From: Kiritimatiellia bacterium | GTDB lineage: Bacteria > Verrucomicrobiota > Kiritimatiellia > RFP12 > UBA1067 | Reading direction: 5' to 3' | NCBI GenBank assembly: GCA_017965685.1 | Contig: JAGCPM010000127.1 | Span: 1 to 5,514 of the forward strand | DNA length: 5,514 nt | In this document: positions 1-5,514 of the stretch, in pieces | Layout: each line of letters starts with the position of its first letter | Numbering within the stretch: the stretch's first letter is position 1 | The notes under the pieces: model-generated | What the model saw: the letters and a program-made list of their open reading frames with translations, nothing else | Database searches by the model: none | What the model was told of the DNA's origin: nothing | Position numbers and translations under genes: made by a program

Positions 1-846
1 ATGAAACTCGGGGTCTATCCGCTGCCCGTCATCCCGAAGGATGCGACCGACCGCAACCGCACTTCGCCATTAGCGTTCACCGGCAACAAGTTCGAGTTCC
101 GCGCGCCGGGTTCGAGCGTCTGCTGCTCGGGTCCGATGACGGTCTTGAACACAATCGTCGCCGAGGCGGTGGATCGCATCGCAGGCGAGCTGGAGGCGGC
201 GAACGTCGCCGGCAAGGCAAAGCCCGGCGAACACACCGCCGCGTTCCATGATGCGCTCCAGAGGATTCTGCAGACGTCGCTCAATGCGCACAAGAGGGTA
301 GTATTCAACGGCAACGGCTACGAGGCCGAGTGGCCGAAGGAAGCCGCGAGAAGGGGACTGCCCAACGCGCCCGATACGCCGAGCGCGCTAGCCGCGCTTG
401 CGAATCCCGCGAATGCGGCGCTTTTCGAGAAGTATGGCGTCATGACCGCCCGCGAACTCGAAAGCCGGCACGAGATATTCCTCGAGGAATACGCCAAGAA
501 GGTGCGCATCGAGGGTGCCTGCGCAAGAGACATTGCGTGCGAGATGGTGTTTCCCGCCGTCAAGGCCGAGTATCTCGAAACGCTGGAAGCCTTGGCCAAG
601 TCCGACAAGACCGGCGTGGAGGCCGGCGCAAGTGCTGTCAAGCAATCCGCAATGGAGATTGGAACAGGTCTCGATGCGCTTAAAGTCGGCATCGGCAAGC
701 TGGATGAAGCTCTTGCCGGCGATGACAACGCTGAGATTCTCGCCGCCATGCAGACGCTCCGCATCACTGTCGATTCGCTTGAACGCAAAGTCTCGGCGTC
801 TCGCTGGCCGCTCCCGAAATACTGCGACATGCTGTTCCTGTATTGA
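1..846 (+). CDS. glnN: Glutamine synthetase type III, C-terminal part (cut by left window edge)
   Basis: This is the C-terminal 281 residues of a GSIII-family glutamine synthetase, a cytoplasmic enzyme that makes glutamine from glutamate, ammonia and ATP. The family signature is visible near residues 12-34 as PKDATDRNRTSP followed by AFTGNKFEFR, and after it comes the usual VLNTIVAE helix. Residues about 55-265 are Ala/Glu/Lys-rich and helical, as in the GSIII C-terminal region. The end, WPLPKYCDMLF (269-279), is the typical GSIII C-terminus. GSIII proteins are about 700 residues long, so the N-terminal and most catalytic parts lie left of the window. The ATG at base 1 is an internal Met codon rather than the start. 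Its stop (844-846) is one base from the purF ATG, which suggests an operon and translational coupling. The family call is firm; the gene symbol rests on that family. Confidence 0.93.
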   Translation: MKLGVYPLPVIPKDATDRNRTSPLAFTGNKFEFRAPGSSVCCSGPMTVLNTIVAEAVDRIAGELEAANVAGKAKPGEHTAAFHDALQRILQTSLNAHKRVVFNGNGYEAEWPKEAARRGLPNAPDTPSALAALANPANAALFEKYGVMTARELESRHEIFLEEYAKKVRIEGACARDIACEMVFPAVKAEYLETLEALAKSDKTGVEAGASAVKQSAMEIGTGLDALKVGIGKLDEALAGDDNAEILAAMQTLRITVDSLERKVSASRWPLPKYCDMLFLY

Positions 847-847
847 G

Positions 848-2500
848 ATGTCAGAAGACATAAAGCACGAATGCGCCGTGGCGATGGTGGTTTTGCGAAA
901 ACTGCCTGTCGCCACGGGCGATTTTGGCGGGACGAAACTTTCGCTTCTTTTGGAGAAGCAGCACAATCGGGGACAGGACGGCGCGGGCGCGGCAATTCTC
1001 TCGGCCAATCCCGAGCCAGGCGAGTTGCCTTACTGGATCGCCAAATCGGCTTCGGCAACACCTCTCGCTGATGTGTTGGGGGCAATCGGCAGAAGGGCGT
1101 TAAGCTCTGAGCGGATATTCCTCGGGCATCTTCGCTACGCCACGTTCGGCAAGAACGAAGAGAAGTTCTGCCATCCGTTCGTGCACGAATCGAGCGAACT
1201 CGCCCATACGTTGCTTCTCGCCGGAAACTTCAACCTGACGAACGCGCACGAGCTTTTCGACGAATACGCCCACCACGGCTCATTCCCGACGAGCAAGGCG
1301 GACGGCTACCTCATCACGGAACTCGTGGCGCACGAACTGGCGGGCGGCAAATCGCTGGCGGGCTCCATTTCAGCCGCACTTGACGAGGCGGACGGTGCAT
1401 GGACGCTTTGCGGCATGACTGGTGACGGTTGGGCGTTCGCGACGCGCGATCCATGCGGAATCCGTCCCGGATTCTACTACATGGATGACAGCGTCGTGGT
1501 CGTGGCGAGCGAGCGTCCCGCAATACAGGCGGCTTTAGACGTTCCGCCGGAAGCGGTGAAGGAATTGCCGCGCGGCGAGGCGCTGATCGTTTCGCCGGAT
1601 GGCGACGTCGCTTTTGCGCCGGTTTTGCCGCCAAGGCCTTCAAGGAGGTGTGTTTTCGAGCGAATCTACTTCTCGCGGGCAAACGACGCGGATATCCACC
1701 GCGAACGGAAAGCCCTCGGCGCGGCCCTTTTGCCGCAGATTTTGGAAGCCGCAGATTCGCCGCTCGAAGACATATTCTTCAGCTACATCCCCAATTCCGC
1801 ACGAATCGCATTCCACGGCCTCTTGGAGCGGCTGTTTGACGAACACGGCAAAATACGCTTCGGCGAGATTGCCGTCAAGGACGCGAAGTTCCGCACATTC
1901 ATTGCCAATGCCGCCGCACGTCGCGAGTTTTACAAGCACGTCTATGACGTCACTTACGGACTTGTGCGGTCTGGACTCGACACTCTTGTCGTTCTGGATG
2001 ACTCCATAGTGCGCGGCAACACGATGAAGAACGCGATTTTGCCGATGCTGGACCGTCTCTGCCCGAAACGCATAGTCGTGGCGTCGTCCGCTCCGCCGAT
2101 ACGCTATCCCGACTGCTACGGAATCGACATGTCAACCTTGGATGAACTTGTTGCATTCCGCGCGCTCGTCAATTTGCTGAACAAGGAACAGGGAACGGGG
2201 AACGGGGAACTGGAATTGACGAAATCGCTTGATTCCGGTGCACCGAATCCCCTCATGTCTCTCTACGCCCACTTCACAGACGAGCAACACTGCGATGAAA
2301 TCGCGCGGCTCTTGACTCCGCCCAGAATGAAGGCGGAGGTGAAGGTCGTCTACCAGACCATAGACGCGCTCCATTCGGCATGTCCAGGCTCATCTGGCGA
2401 CTGGTACTTCACGGGCGACTATCCGACGCCCGGCGGATACAAGGTTCTCCACAAAGCACTCGAGAACTATCTGGACAAGAGAAATGATAGATCTTACTGA
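848..2500 (+). CDS. purF: Amidophosphoribosyltransferase, Bacteroidetes-like PurF
   Basis: A 550-residue class II glutamine amidotransferase fused to a phosphoribosyltransferase domain. It should convert PRPP and glutamine to 5-phosphoribosylamine, the first step of purine synthesis, in the cytoplasm. The Ntn-type domain starts after an 8-residue leader (MSEDIKHE) with the nucleophile Cys9. GHLRYATFG (Arg96) and GNFNLTN (Asn127) follow, and then RDPCGIRP. The PRPP loop is VVLDDSIVRGNT (381-392), followed by SAPPIRYP and YGIDM. I chose the ATG at 848 because it puts Cys9 behind a short removable leader and lies one base after the glnN stop. The frame stays open upstream to 515 only inside glnN. 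No Shine-Dalgarno is visible, so coupling to glnN is likely. Odd points are GNF replacing the usual NGN oxyanion motif, a C-terminal GDWYFTGDYPTPGG (517-530) where B. subtilis PurF has Fe-S cysteines, and a 7-bp tandem repeat in the linker. The related class II enzymes GlmS and AsnB lack the PRPP loop. Confidence 0.93.
   Translation: MSEDIKHECAVAMVVLRKLPVATGDFGGTKLSLLLEKQHNRGQDGAGAAILSANPEPGELPYWIAKSASATPLADVLGAIGRRALSSERIFLGHLRYATFGKNEEKFCHPFVHESSELAHTLLLAGNFNLTNAHELFDEYAHHGSFPTSKADGYLITELVAHELAGGKSLAGSISAALDEADGAWTLCGMTGDGWAFATRDPCGIRPGFYYMDDSVVVVASERPAIQAALDVPPEAVKELPRGEALIVSPDGDVAFAPVLPPRPSRRCVFERIYFSRANDADIHRERKALGAALLPQILEAADSPLEDIFFSYIPNSARIAFHGLLERLFDEHGKIRFGEIAVKDAKFRTFIANAAARREFYKHVYDVTYGLVRSGLDTLVVLDDSIVRGNTMKNAILPMLDRLCPKRIVVASSAPPIRYPDCYGIDMSTLDELVAFRALVNLLNKEQGTGNGELELTKSLDSGAPNPLMSLYAHFTDEQHCDEIARLLTPPRMKAEVKVVYQTIDALHSACPGSSGDWYFTGDYPTPGGYKVLHKALENYLDKRNDRSY
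2185..2212 (+). repeat. 7-bp tandem repeat GGAAC(A/G/T)G, four copies, inside purF
   Basis: GGAAC recurs at 2185, 2192, 2199 and 2206 with exact 7-bp spacing, and a degenerate GGAAT follows at 2212. It is translated as part of the segment NKEQGTGNGELELTKSL, in a weakly conserved linker between the phosphoribosyltransferase core and the conserved C-terminal tail. Seven is not a multiple of three, so gain or loss of one unit would shift the purF frame. In this copy the frame is intact, because the conserved tail (SLYAHFTDEQ onward) continues in frame. Confidence 0.85.
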
Positions 2501-2508
2501 TTATGTTA

Positions 2509-2572
2509 GCCGCAAAGAACGCATAGACCGCAAAGACGAAGTGGCCTTTGCGAACTTTGCGTCCTTTGCGGC
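2509..2572. repeat. Imperfect palindrome built from 9-bp CGCAAAG units, between purF and carA
   Basis: The left arm (2509-2535) carries three 9-bp units (CCGCAAAGA, ACGCATAGA, CCGCAAAGA). The right arm (2546-2572) carries three inverted units (TTTGCGAAC, TTTGCGTCC, TTTGCGGC). The arms can pair at 23 of 27 positions around a 10-base loop. The element fills most of the 90-bp gap between purF and carA. Repeats of this CGCAAAG type are, from memory, scattered between genes in many environmental and gut bacteria and are often mis-called as small proteins. No T-tract follows the right arm, so it is not a standard intrinsic terminator. It could be a transcript-stabilising hairpin, a partial attenuator, or a non-autonomous dispersed repeat. 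Confidence 0.85.
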
Positions 2573-2578
2573 GAGAAT

Positions 2579-2582
2579 GGAG
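2579..2582 (+). promoter_or_regulatory. Shine-Dalgarno site of carA
   Basis: GGAG lies 8 bases before the ATG at 2591, which is good spacing and supports that start. It sits just outside the right arm of the palindrome, so a folded hairpin would leave it exposed but close by. An ATG at 2577 is out of frame with carA. Confidence 0.6.
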
Positions 2583-2590
2583 CCAAAGCC

Positions 2591-3691
2591 ATGAACTACG
2601 ATGAGAAATGGAAAGCTGAGCTGGAGCGCACGGCGTTTCTGGCTTTGGATGACGGAACCGTATTTCGCGGCGTTGCTTTCGGCGCCAGAAAGGATGCACT
2701 GGGCGAAGTAGTCTTCAATACCGGTATGACCGGCTATCAGGAGATTTTGACCGATCCGAGTTATGCCGGACAGTTCGTCGTCCTCACCGCCTCCGAGGTC
2801 GGCAACTACGGCATAAACAGCGAAGATACCGAAAGCCGGGGGCTGTTCCTCTCCGGTCTTGTCATCGGAGACTTGACGAGCCCAAGCAACTGGCGCAGCG
2901 AAAAGAATCTGGATGATTATCTCGCCGAAACTGGTGTGCCTGGCATATACGGCGTCGATACAAGGGCGCTCACATTGCACATCAGGGAGCATGGCAACAG
3001 AAAAGCATATCTAGCGATTCTAGATGGTCTAGATGAGCTGGCAGCACTGGAAAAGGCTAGAAGCTGGGTGGGGCTAGATGGGCAGGATTATGCCGCAAAG
3101 GTGACTTGTGAGAAGCCATATGAGTTTTCAACAGGCCATAAGCACATTGTCTGCTATGATTTTGGGGTAAAGACGAATATTCTGCGGTCGCTTGCGGAGT
3201 GGGCGAAAGTGACGGTGGTTCCGGCAAAGACTTCTGCCGAGAAAGTGCTTGCGATGAAGCCGGACGGCGTGTTTCTTTCGAACGGCCCCGCCGACCCAGC
3301 CGCCGTCACATATGCAATAGAGAATATCAAGAAACTGCTCGGCAAAGTGCCGCTTATGGGGATCTGTCTCGGGCATCAACTCCTTTCGCTTGCATGCGGG
3401 GCTAGGACGGCGCGCCTCAAGTTCGGACATCACGGCTGCAACCATCCTGTGAAGAATCTTGCGACCGGCAAGGTGGAGATAACGAGCCAGAACCACAATT
3501 TCGCAGTTGTGCCGGAGTCTGTTCCAGACAGCCTTGAGGTGACGCACGTAAATCTAAACGATGGATCGATCGAGGGTGTTCGCCACAAGACGCTGCCGGC
3601 GTTTTCGGTGCAGTACCATCCGGAGTCGTGTCCGGGCCCGCACGATAGCGCGTACCTCTTTGACTATTTCCGGACGGCGGGGTTGAGGTAG
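2591..3691 (+). CDS. carA: Carbamoyl-phosphate synthase small (glutaminase) subunit
   Basis: A full-length CarA of 366 residues, close to the usual 360-380. It hydrolyses glutamine and passes ammonia to CarB for carbamoyl phosphate, the precursor of pyrimidines and arginine. Residues about 12-165 form the CarA-specific N-terminal domain (ALDDGTVFRG, FNTGMTGYQEILTDPSY, GVDTRALT, HIRE). The class I glutamine amidotransferase domain starts near 185 (YDFGVKTNILRSL). It carries the nucleophile Cys259 in GICLGHQ, FGHHGCNHPV, TSQNHNFAV, and the His343/Glu345 pair in QYHPES. The start at 2591 has a GGAG at the right distance and adds about 12 residues before the usual CarA beginning. The oxyanion loop reads SNGPADP (230-236) where most members have SNGPGDP. 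A patch around 3005-3180 has unusual codon use. No carB follows; the 3' end overlaps the convergent tsaB by 28 bp. Confidence 0.96.
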   Translation: MNYDEKWKAELERTAFLALDDGTVFRGVAFGARKDALGEVVFNTGMTGYQEILTDPSYAGQFVVLTASEVGNYGINSEDTESRGLFLSGLVIGDLTSPSNWRSEKNLDDYLAETGVPGIYGVDTRALTLHIREHGNRKAYLAILDGLDELAALEKARSWVGLDGQDYAAKVTCEKPYEFSTGHKHIVCYDFGVKTNILRSLAEWAKVTVVPAKTSAEKVLAMKPDGVFLSNGPADPAAVTYAIENIKKLLGKVPLMGICLGHQLLSLACGARTARLKFGHHGCNHPVKNLATGKVEITSQNHNFAVVPESVPDSLEVTHVNLNDGSIEGVRHKTLPAFSVQYHPESCPGPHDSAYLFDYFRTAGLR

Positions 3692-4200
3692 ACGGGGAGC
3701 GGATTCTCCACCAGCGATTCCGGCGACCTTTCCGCAAAGCGCTTCAACCCGTCTGCTGTCGGGAGTCGTTCGCCGAGATATCGTTCGCCAAAGGTTTCCT
3801 TTAAGATGGCGCCTATGCGGGAGTCGTCAGGCGAAACGACACTTGCCATTGCGGGGACTCTTTTCTCAAGTTCATCCTGCGTAGTCTGGAATATGGGTGT
3901 CGCGAAACTGAAGTCATCGAAAAGGGCGATCCAGAAGAGTCCGCGCCTAGCGTCCCCGACAACGGCGAAAGGACCTTCCTTCTCGACTAGCGCGGCCGGA
4001 GAAGGGAGCCCTAAAACACTGCATCCGGGGCGTCCGGCGGCATATCCCAATGCGAAGGCGAGGGCGCTCCTTATGCCGGCGAACGAGCCGGGGCCGGTGC
4101 CGATTATGAATCTGTCCACGCCGCCTTCGAGGTCGAGTTCTTCCTGCCACGTGCCGTCGCGCGCGGATCCGGTGGAACGTTCAATGCATACCGTTTTCAT
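3664..4200 (-). CDS. tsaB: TsaB-like protein, tRNA t6A37 modification, short N-terminus
   Basis: A 178-residue protein of the TsaB/YeaZ family, the inactive ASKHA-fold partner that with TsaD and TsaE transfers threonylcarbamoyl to A37 of ANN-decoding tRNAs. Visible family features are GTGPGSF(A)GIR (34-44), a helix ALAFALGYAAG, the VVGDARRG strand-turn (80-87), and the PLPVYLNP ending (167-174). The start at 4200 is fixed by an ATGA overlap with the stop of the upstream solute-binding protein. A weak GAGG lies 11 bases before it. In-frame codons run upstream to 4320 but do not resemble TsaB and lie inside the other gene. The segment before GPGSF is about 28 residues shorter than in E. coli TsaB, so the region of the first long helix seems missing. 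The C-terminal half is also lean. The family call is good; full function in the TsaBDE complex is inferred. Confidence 0.85.
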   Translation of the reverse strand: MKTVCIERSTGSARDGTWQEELDLEGGVDRFIIGTGPGSFAGIRSALAFALGYAAGRPGCSVLGLPSPAALVEKEGPFAVVGDARRGLFWIALFDDFSFATPIFQTTQDELEKRVPAMASVVSPDDSRIGAILKETFGERYLGERLPTADGLKRFAERSPESLVENPLPVYLNPAVRK

Positions 4201-5514
4201 TTGCCAACATGCCTCAAGTAGATTTCCTGCCCGTATGGGAACGCGCTCGGCACGTAGTTGCCGACGGTTGGTCTTACGAGCGAATACGATTTCGGGAAAT
4301 GCGTGAAAAGCCACGGGCAATCCTCACGTACGATGCGCTGGCATTCGCGCCAGGCTTCCTCTCGCTCTTCTTCGCCGGGACTTGCCATGGCTTTTTCGAA
4401 TGCGGCATTGAATGCGGCGCTCTCGTAGCCGGAGTGGTTCGGGCCGGGGCTGGCGTTCTTCGACCAAAACAGCTGCAGAAAGTTTTCCGCATCGGGATAG
4501 TCGCCGACCCAACCCATCATGAACATTTGGGTTCTGCCTTCGTTCACGGCCTTTAGGAACGCACCCCATGTGCTGAAAGAAAGTTCCAGACGCACCCCTA
4601 TCCGCTCGAAGAAACTCGCGAGAAGCTCGCCCTGTTCGCGGCTGTCTTGCGTGGCTCGTCCGATGGATAGTGTCAAGGTTAGATGGCGGCCCGTCTTGGG
4701 GTCGATCCCGCCGGGATAGCCCGCCTCCGCGAGCAGGCTTTTCGCGCGCTCGAGATCGAAGGGATATGGGACGCTTTCATCAAGATGGCCCGCAACCATA
4801 GCGGGGACGGGACCGTCCGCGAAATCTATTCTTCCTCCGTAGAACTTTTTCCATGCCTCGAAGTCGAAGGCGCAAGTCAACGCTTGCCGAAGCTTCTTGT
4901 TGTTGCCGAGGACTTCGTCCTTCATGTTGAAGCCGATGTAGCGGACATCGAGCGAAGGGGATGAGAAAAGTTTTACGCCCTCCGCCTCGAGCTTCGGGTC
5001 GAGTTTGCCGTCTCCGTCTATTATCGCGTCCCAGTTGTCGCGCGAAATCTCGCCGAGAAAGTCCATCTCGCCTTTGAGGAACATCAGCCATTGCGTGGAG
5101 ACGTCGCCTACGACGAGAAAGCGGACCTCGTCGAAGCGTTCCGGTTCGCTTTCTTTGCGTGTGAAGACCATTTCGTGGTTCTTGCGCCAGCTTTCAAGTC
5201 GGAAAGGACCGGTGCCGGAGCCGTCCGGGAGCGGAACAGCGGCATAACTCATTGCCATCATCCAAGGGAAAACATGGTTGCGCTTCTTTAGTGTGATCGT
5301 CAGTGTGTCGGAATCGTTCGCCACGACAGTCTCGACATCCTTGAGGGTCCACGCTCCCGGCGAGGCGTTGTTTTTGTCGCGCAGGCGCTCCAGATGATTC
5401 TTAACGTCTGCCGCAGTCGGCAAGGGACCGTGTCCCGGGGCGCGGGTGAAGACGAGCGTCCGGCCGTCTTCCGAGATTTCAGGAAGGGCGAAGATGCCCG
5501 GCTTGAGGGCGTAG
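4197..5514 (-). CDS. ABC transporter solute-binding protein, family 5 (peptide type), N-terminus outside window
   Basis: A partial gene of about 438 visible codons, open through the right edge. It is a SBP_bac_5 (DppA/OppA-like) extracytoplasmic protein, which normally delivers peptides or similar solutes to an ABC permease in the inner membrane. Diagnostic stretches in order are LPEISEDGRTLVFT, PTAADVKNHLERL, GTGPFRLESW (about 5187-5216), YPFDLERAKSLLAEAGYPGG, MGWVGDYPDAENFLQLFW, and a C-terminal PWLFTHFPKSYSLVRP. The signal peptide or lipobox and first domain part lie beyond 5514. The TTG at 5423 is internal, because clear family sequence continues upstream of it. The stop at 4197-4199 overlaps the tsaB start. 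Permease and ATPase genes are not in view. The substrate cannot be told from the sequence; dipeptide, oligopeptide and nickel binders share this fold. Confidence 0.93.
   Translation of the reverse strand, partial: YALKPGIFALPEISEDGRTLVFTRAPGHGPLPTAADVKNHLERLRDKNNASPGAWTLKDVETVVANDSDTLTITLKKRNHVFPWMMAMSYAAVPLPDGSGTGPFRLESWRKNHEMVFTRKESEPERFDEVRFLVVGDVSTQWLMFLKGEMDFLGEISRDNWDAIIDGDGKLDPKLEAEGVKLFSSPSLDVRYIGFNMKDEVLGNNKKLRQALTCAFDFEAWKKFYGGRIDFADGPVPAMVAGHLDESVPYPFDLERAKSLLAEAGYPGGIDPKTGRHLTLTLSIGRATQDSREQGELLASFFERIGVRLELSFSTWGAFLKAVNEGRTQMFMMGWVGDYPDAENFLQLFWSKNASPGPNHSGYESAAFNAAFEKAMASPGEEEREEAWRECQRIVREDCPWLFTHFPKSYSLVRPTVGNYVPSAFPYGQEIYLRHVGK
4212..4215 (-). promoter_or_regulatory. Possible Shine-Dalgarno site of tsaB
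   Basis: Minus-strand GAGG lies 11 bases before the ATG at 4200, inside the last codons of the solute-binding protein gene. The spacing is longer than ideal, so initiation by coupling at the ATGA junction may matter more. Confidence 0.35.

Noticed and set aside
1..3. ATG at base 1 as the true start of the first gene
   Set aside because: GSIII proteins are about 700 residues, and family sequence is already in full conservation at residue 9 onward, so this is an internal Met at the window edge.
515..847. Long upstream extension of the purF frame
   Set aside because: It lies wholly within glnN in another frame, has low-complexity composition, and would bury the nucleophile Cys behind about 120 residues.
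318..1085. 255-codon open frame on the minus strand
   Set aside because: It is antisense to the well-supported glnN and purF frames, is rich in Ser/Arg/Ala as expected for a shadow frame, and has no recognisable motif.
2509..2590. Palindrome as a Rho-independent terminator for purF
   Set aside because: No run of T follows the right arm, the stem is long and repeat-based, and carA begins 18 bases later.
2501..2992. 163-codon minus-strand open frame across the purF-carA gap
   Set aside because: It is antisense to carA, and its end is a translation of the CGCAAAG palindrome, a known source of false protein calls.
3806..4306. 166-codon plus-strand open frame
   Set aside because: It lies opposite tsaB and the solute-binding protein, both with clear family motifs, and resembles no family I know.
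4201..4320. 40-residue N-terminal extension of TsaB
   Set aside because: The extra residues do not resemble TsaB and overlap the solute-binding gene; the MKTVCIE start at the ATGA junction fits the family beginning.
5421..5423. TTG as start of the solute-binding protein
   Set aside because: The frame stays open to the window edge with family-typical residues such as ALPEISEDGRTLVFT upstream.
1..5514. tRNA, rRNA, CRISPR array, insertion sequence or riboswitch
   Set aside because: Coding sequence fills almost all of the window; I saw no matching structure or repeat pattern in the only gap of note (2501-2590).

Overview
The window reads as ordinary chromosomal DNA from a Gram-negative bacterium of fairly high GC content (mid-50s percent by eye). 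The type III glutamine synthetase and the Bacteroidetes-like PurF point to the Bacteroidetes or, more likely given the GC content and the CGCAAAG-type intergenic repeat, a PVC-group lineage such as Kiritimatiellota or Lentisphaerota. This assignment is inference from family resemblance recalled from memory, not from a search.

Left half, plus strand (1-3691): the C-terminal 281 residues of a type III glutamine synthetase (GlnN, cut by the left edge), then purF (amidophosphoribosyltransferase) starting one base after the glnN stop, then a 90-bp gap filled by a palindromic CGCAAAG repeat, then carA (carbamoyl-phosphate synthase small subunit). These three genes form a glutamine-centred set. GlnN makes glutamine, PurF spends it on the first step of purine synthesis, and CarA hydrolyses it to feed carbamoyl phosphate into pyrimidine and arginine synthesis. 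carB does not follow carA.

Right half, minus strand (3664-5514): the genes read toward carA. A family 5 (oligopeptide/dipeptide-type) solute-binding protein enters from the right edge without its N-terminus and ends at 4197. Its stop codon overlaps the start of a short TsaB-like protein (tRNA t6A modification) in an ATGA junction. tsaB and carA overlap tail to tail by 28 bp, so there is no intergenic space between the two convergent units.

I found no RNA genes, CRISPR, mobile-element genes or clear novel multi-gene system. The points most worth checking are the palindromic repeat before carA, a 4-copy 7-bp tandem repeat inside purF, the divergent active-site and Fe-S features of PurF, the shortened N-terminus of TsaB, and a CTAG-rich, codon-atypical patch in carA.
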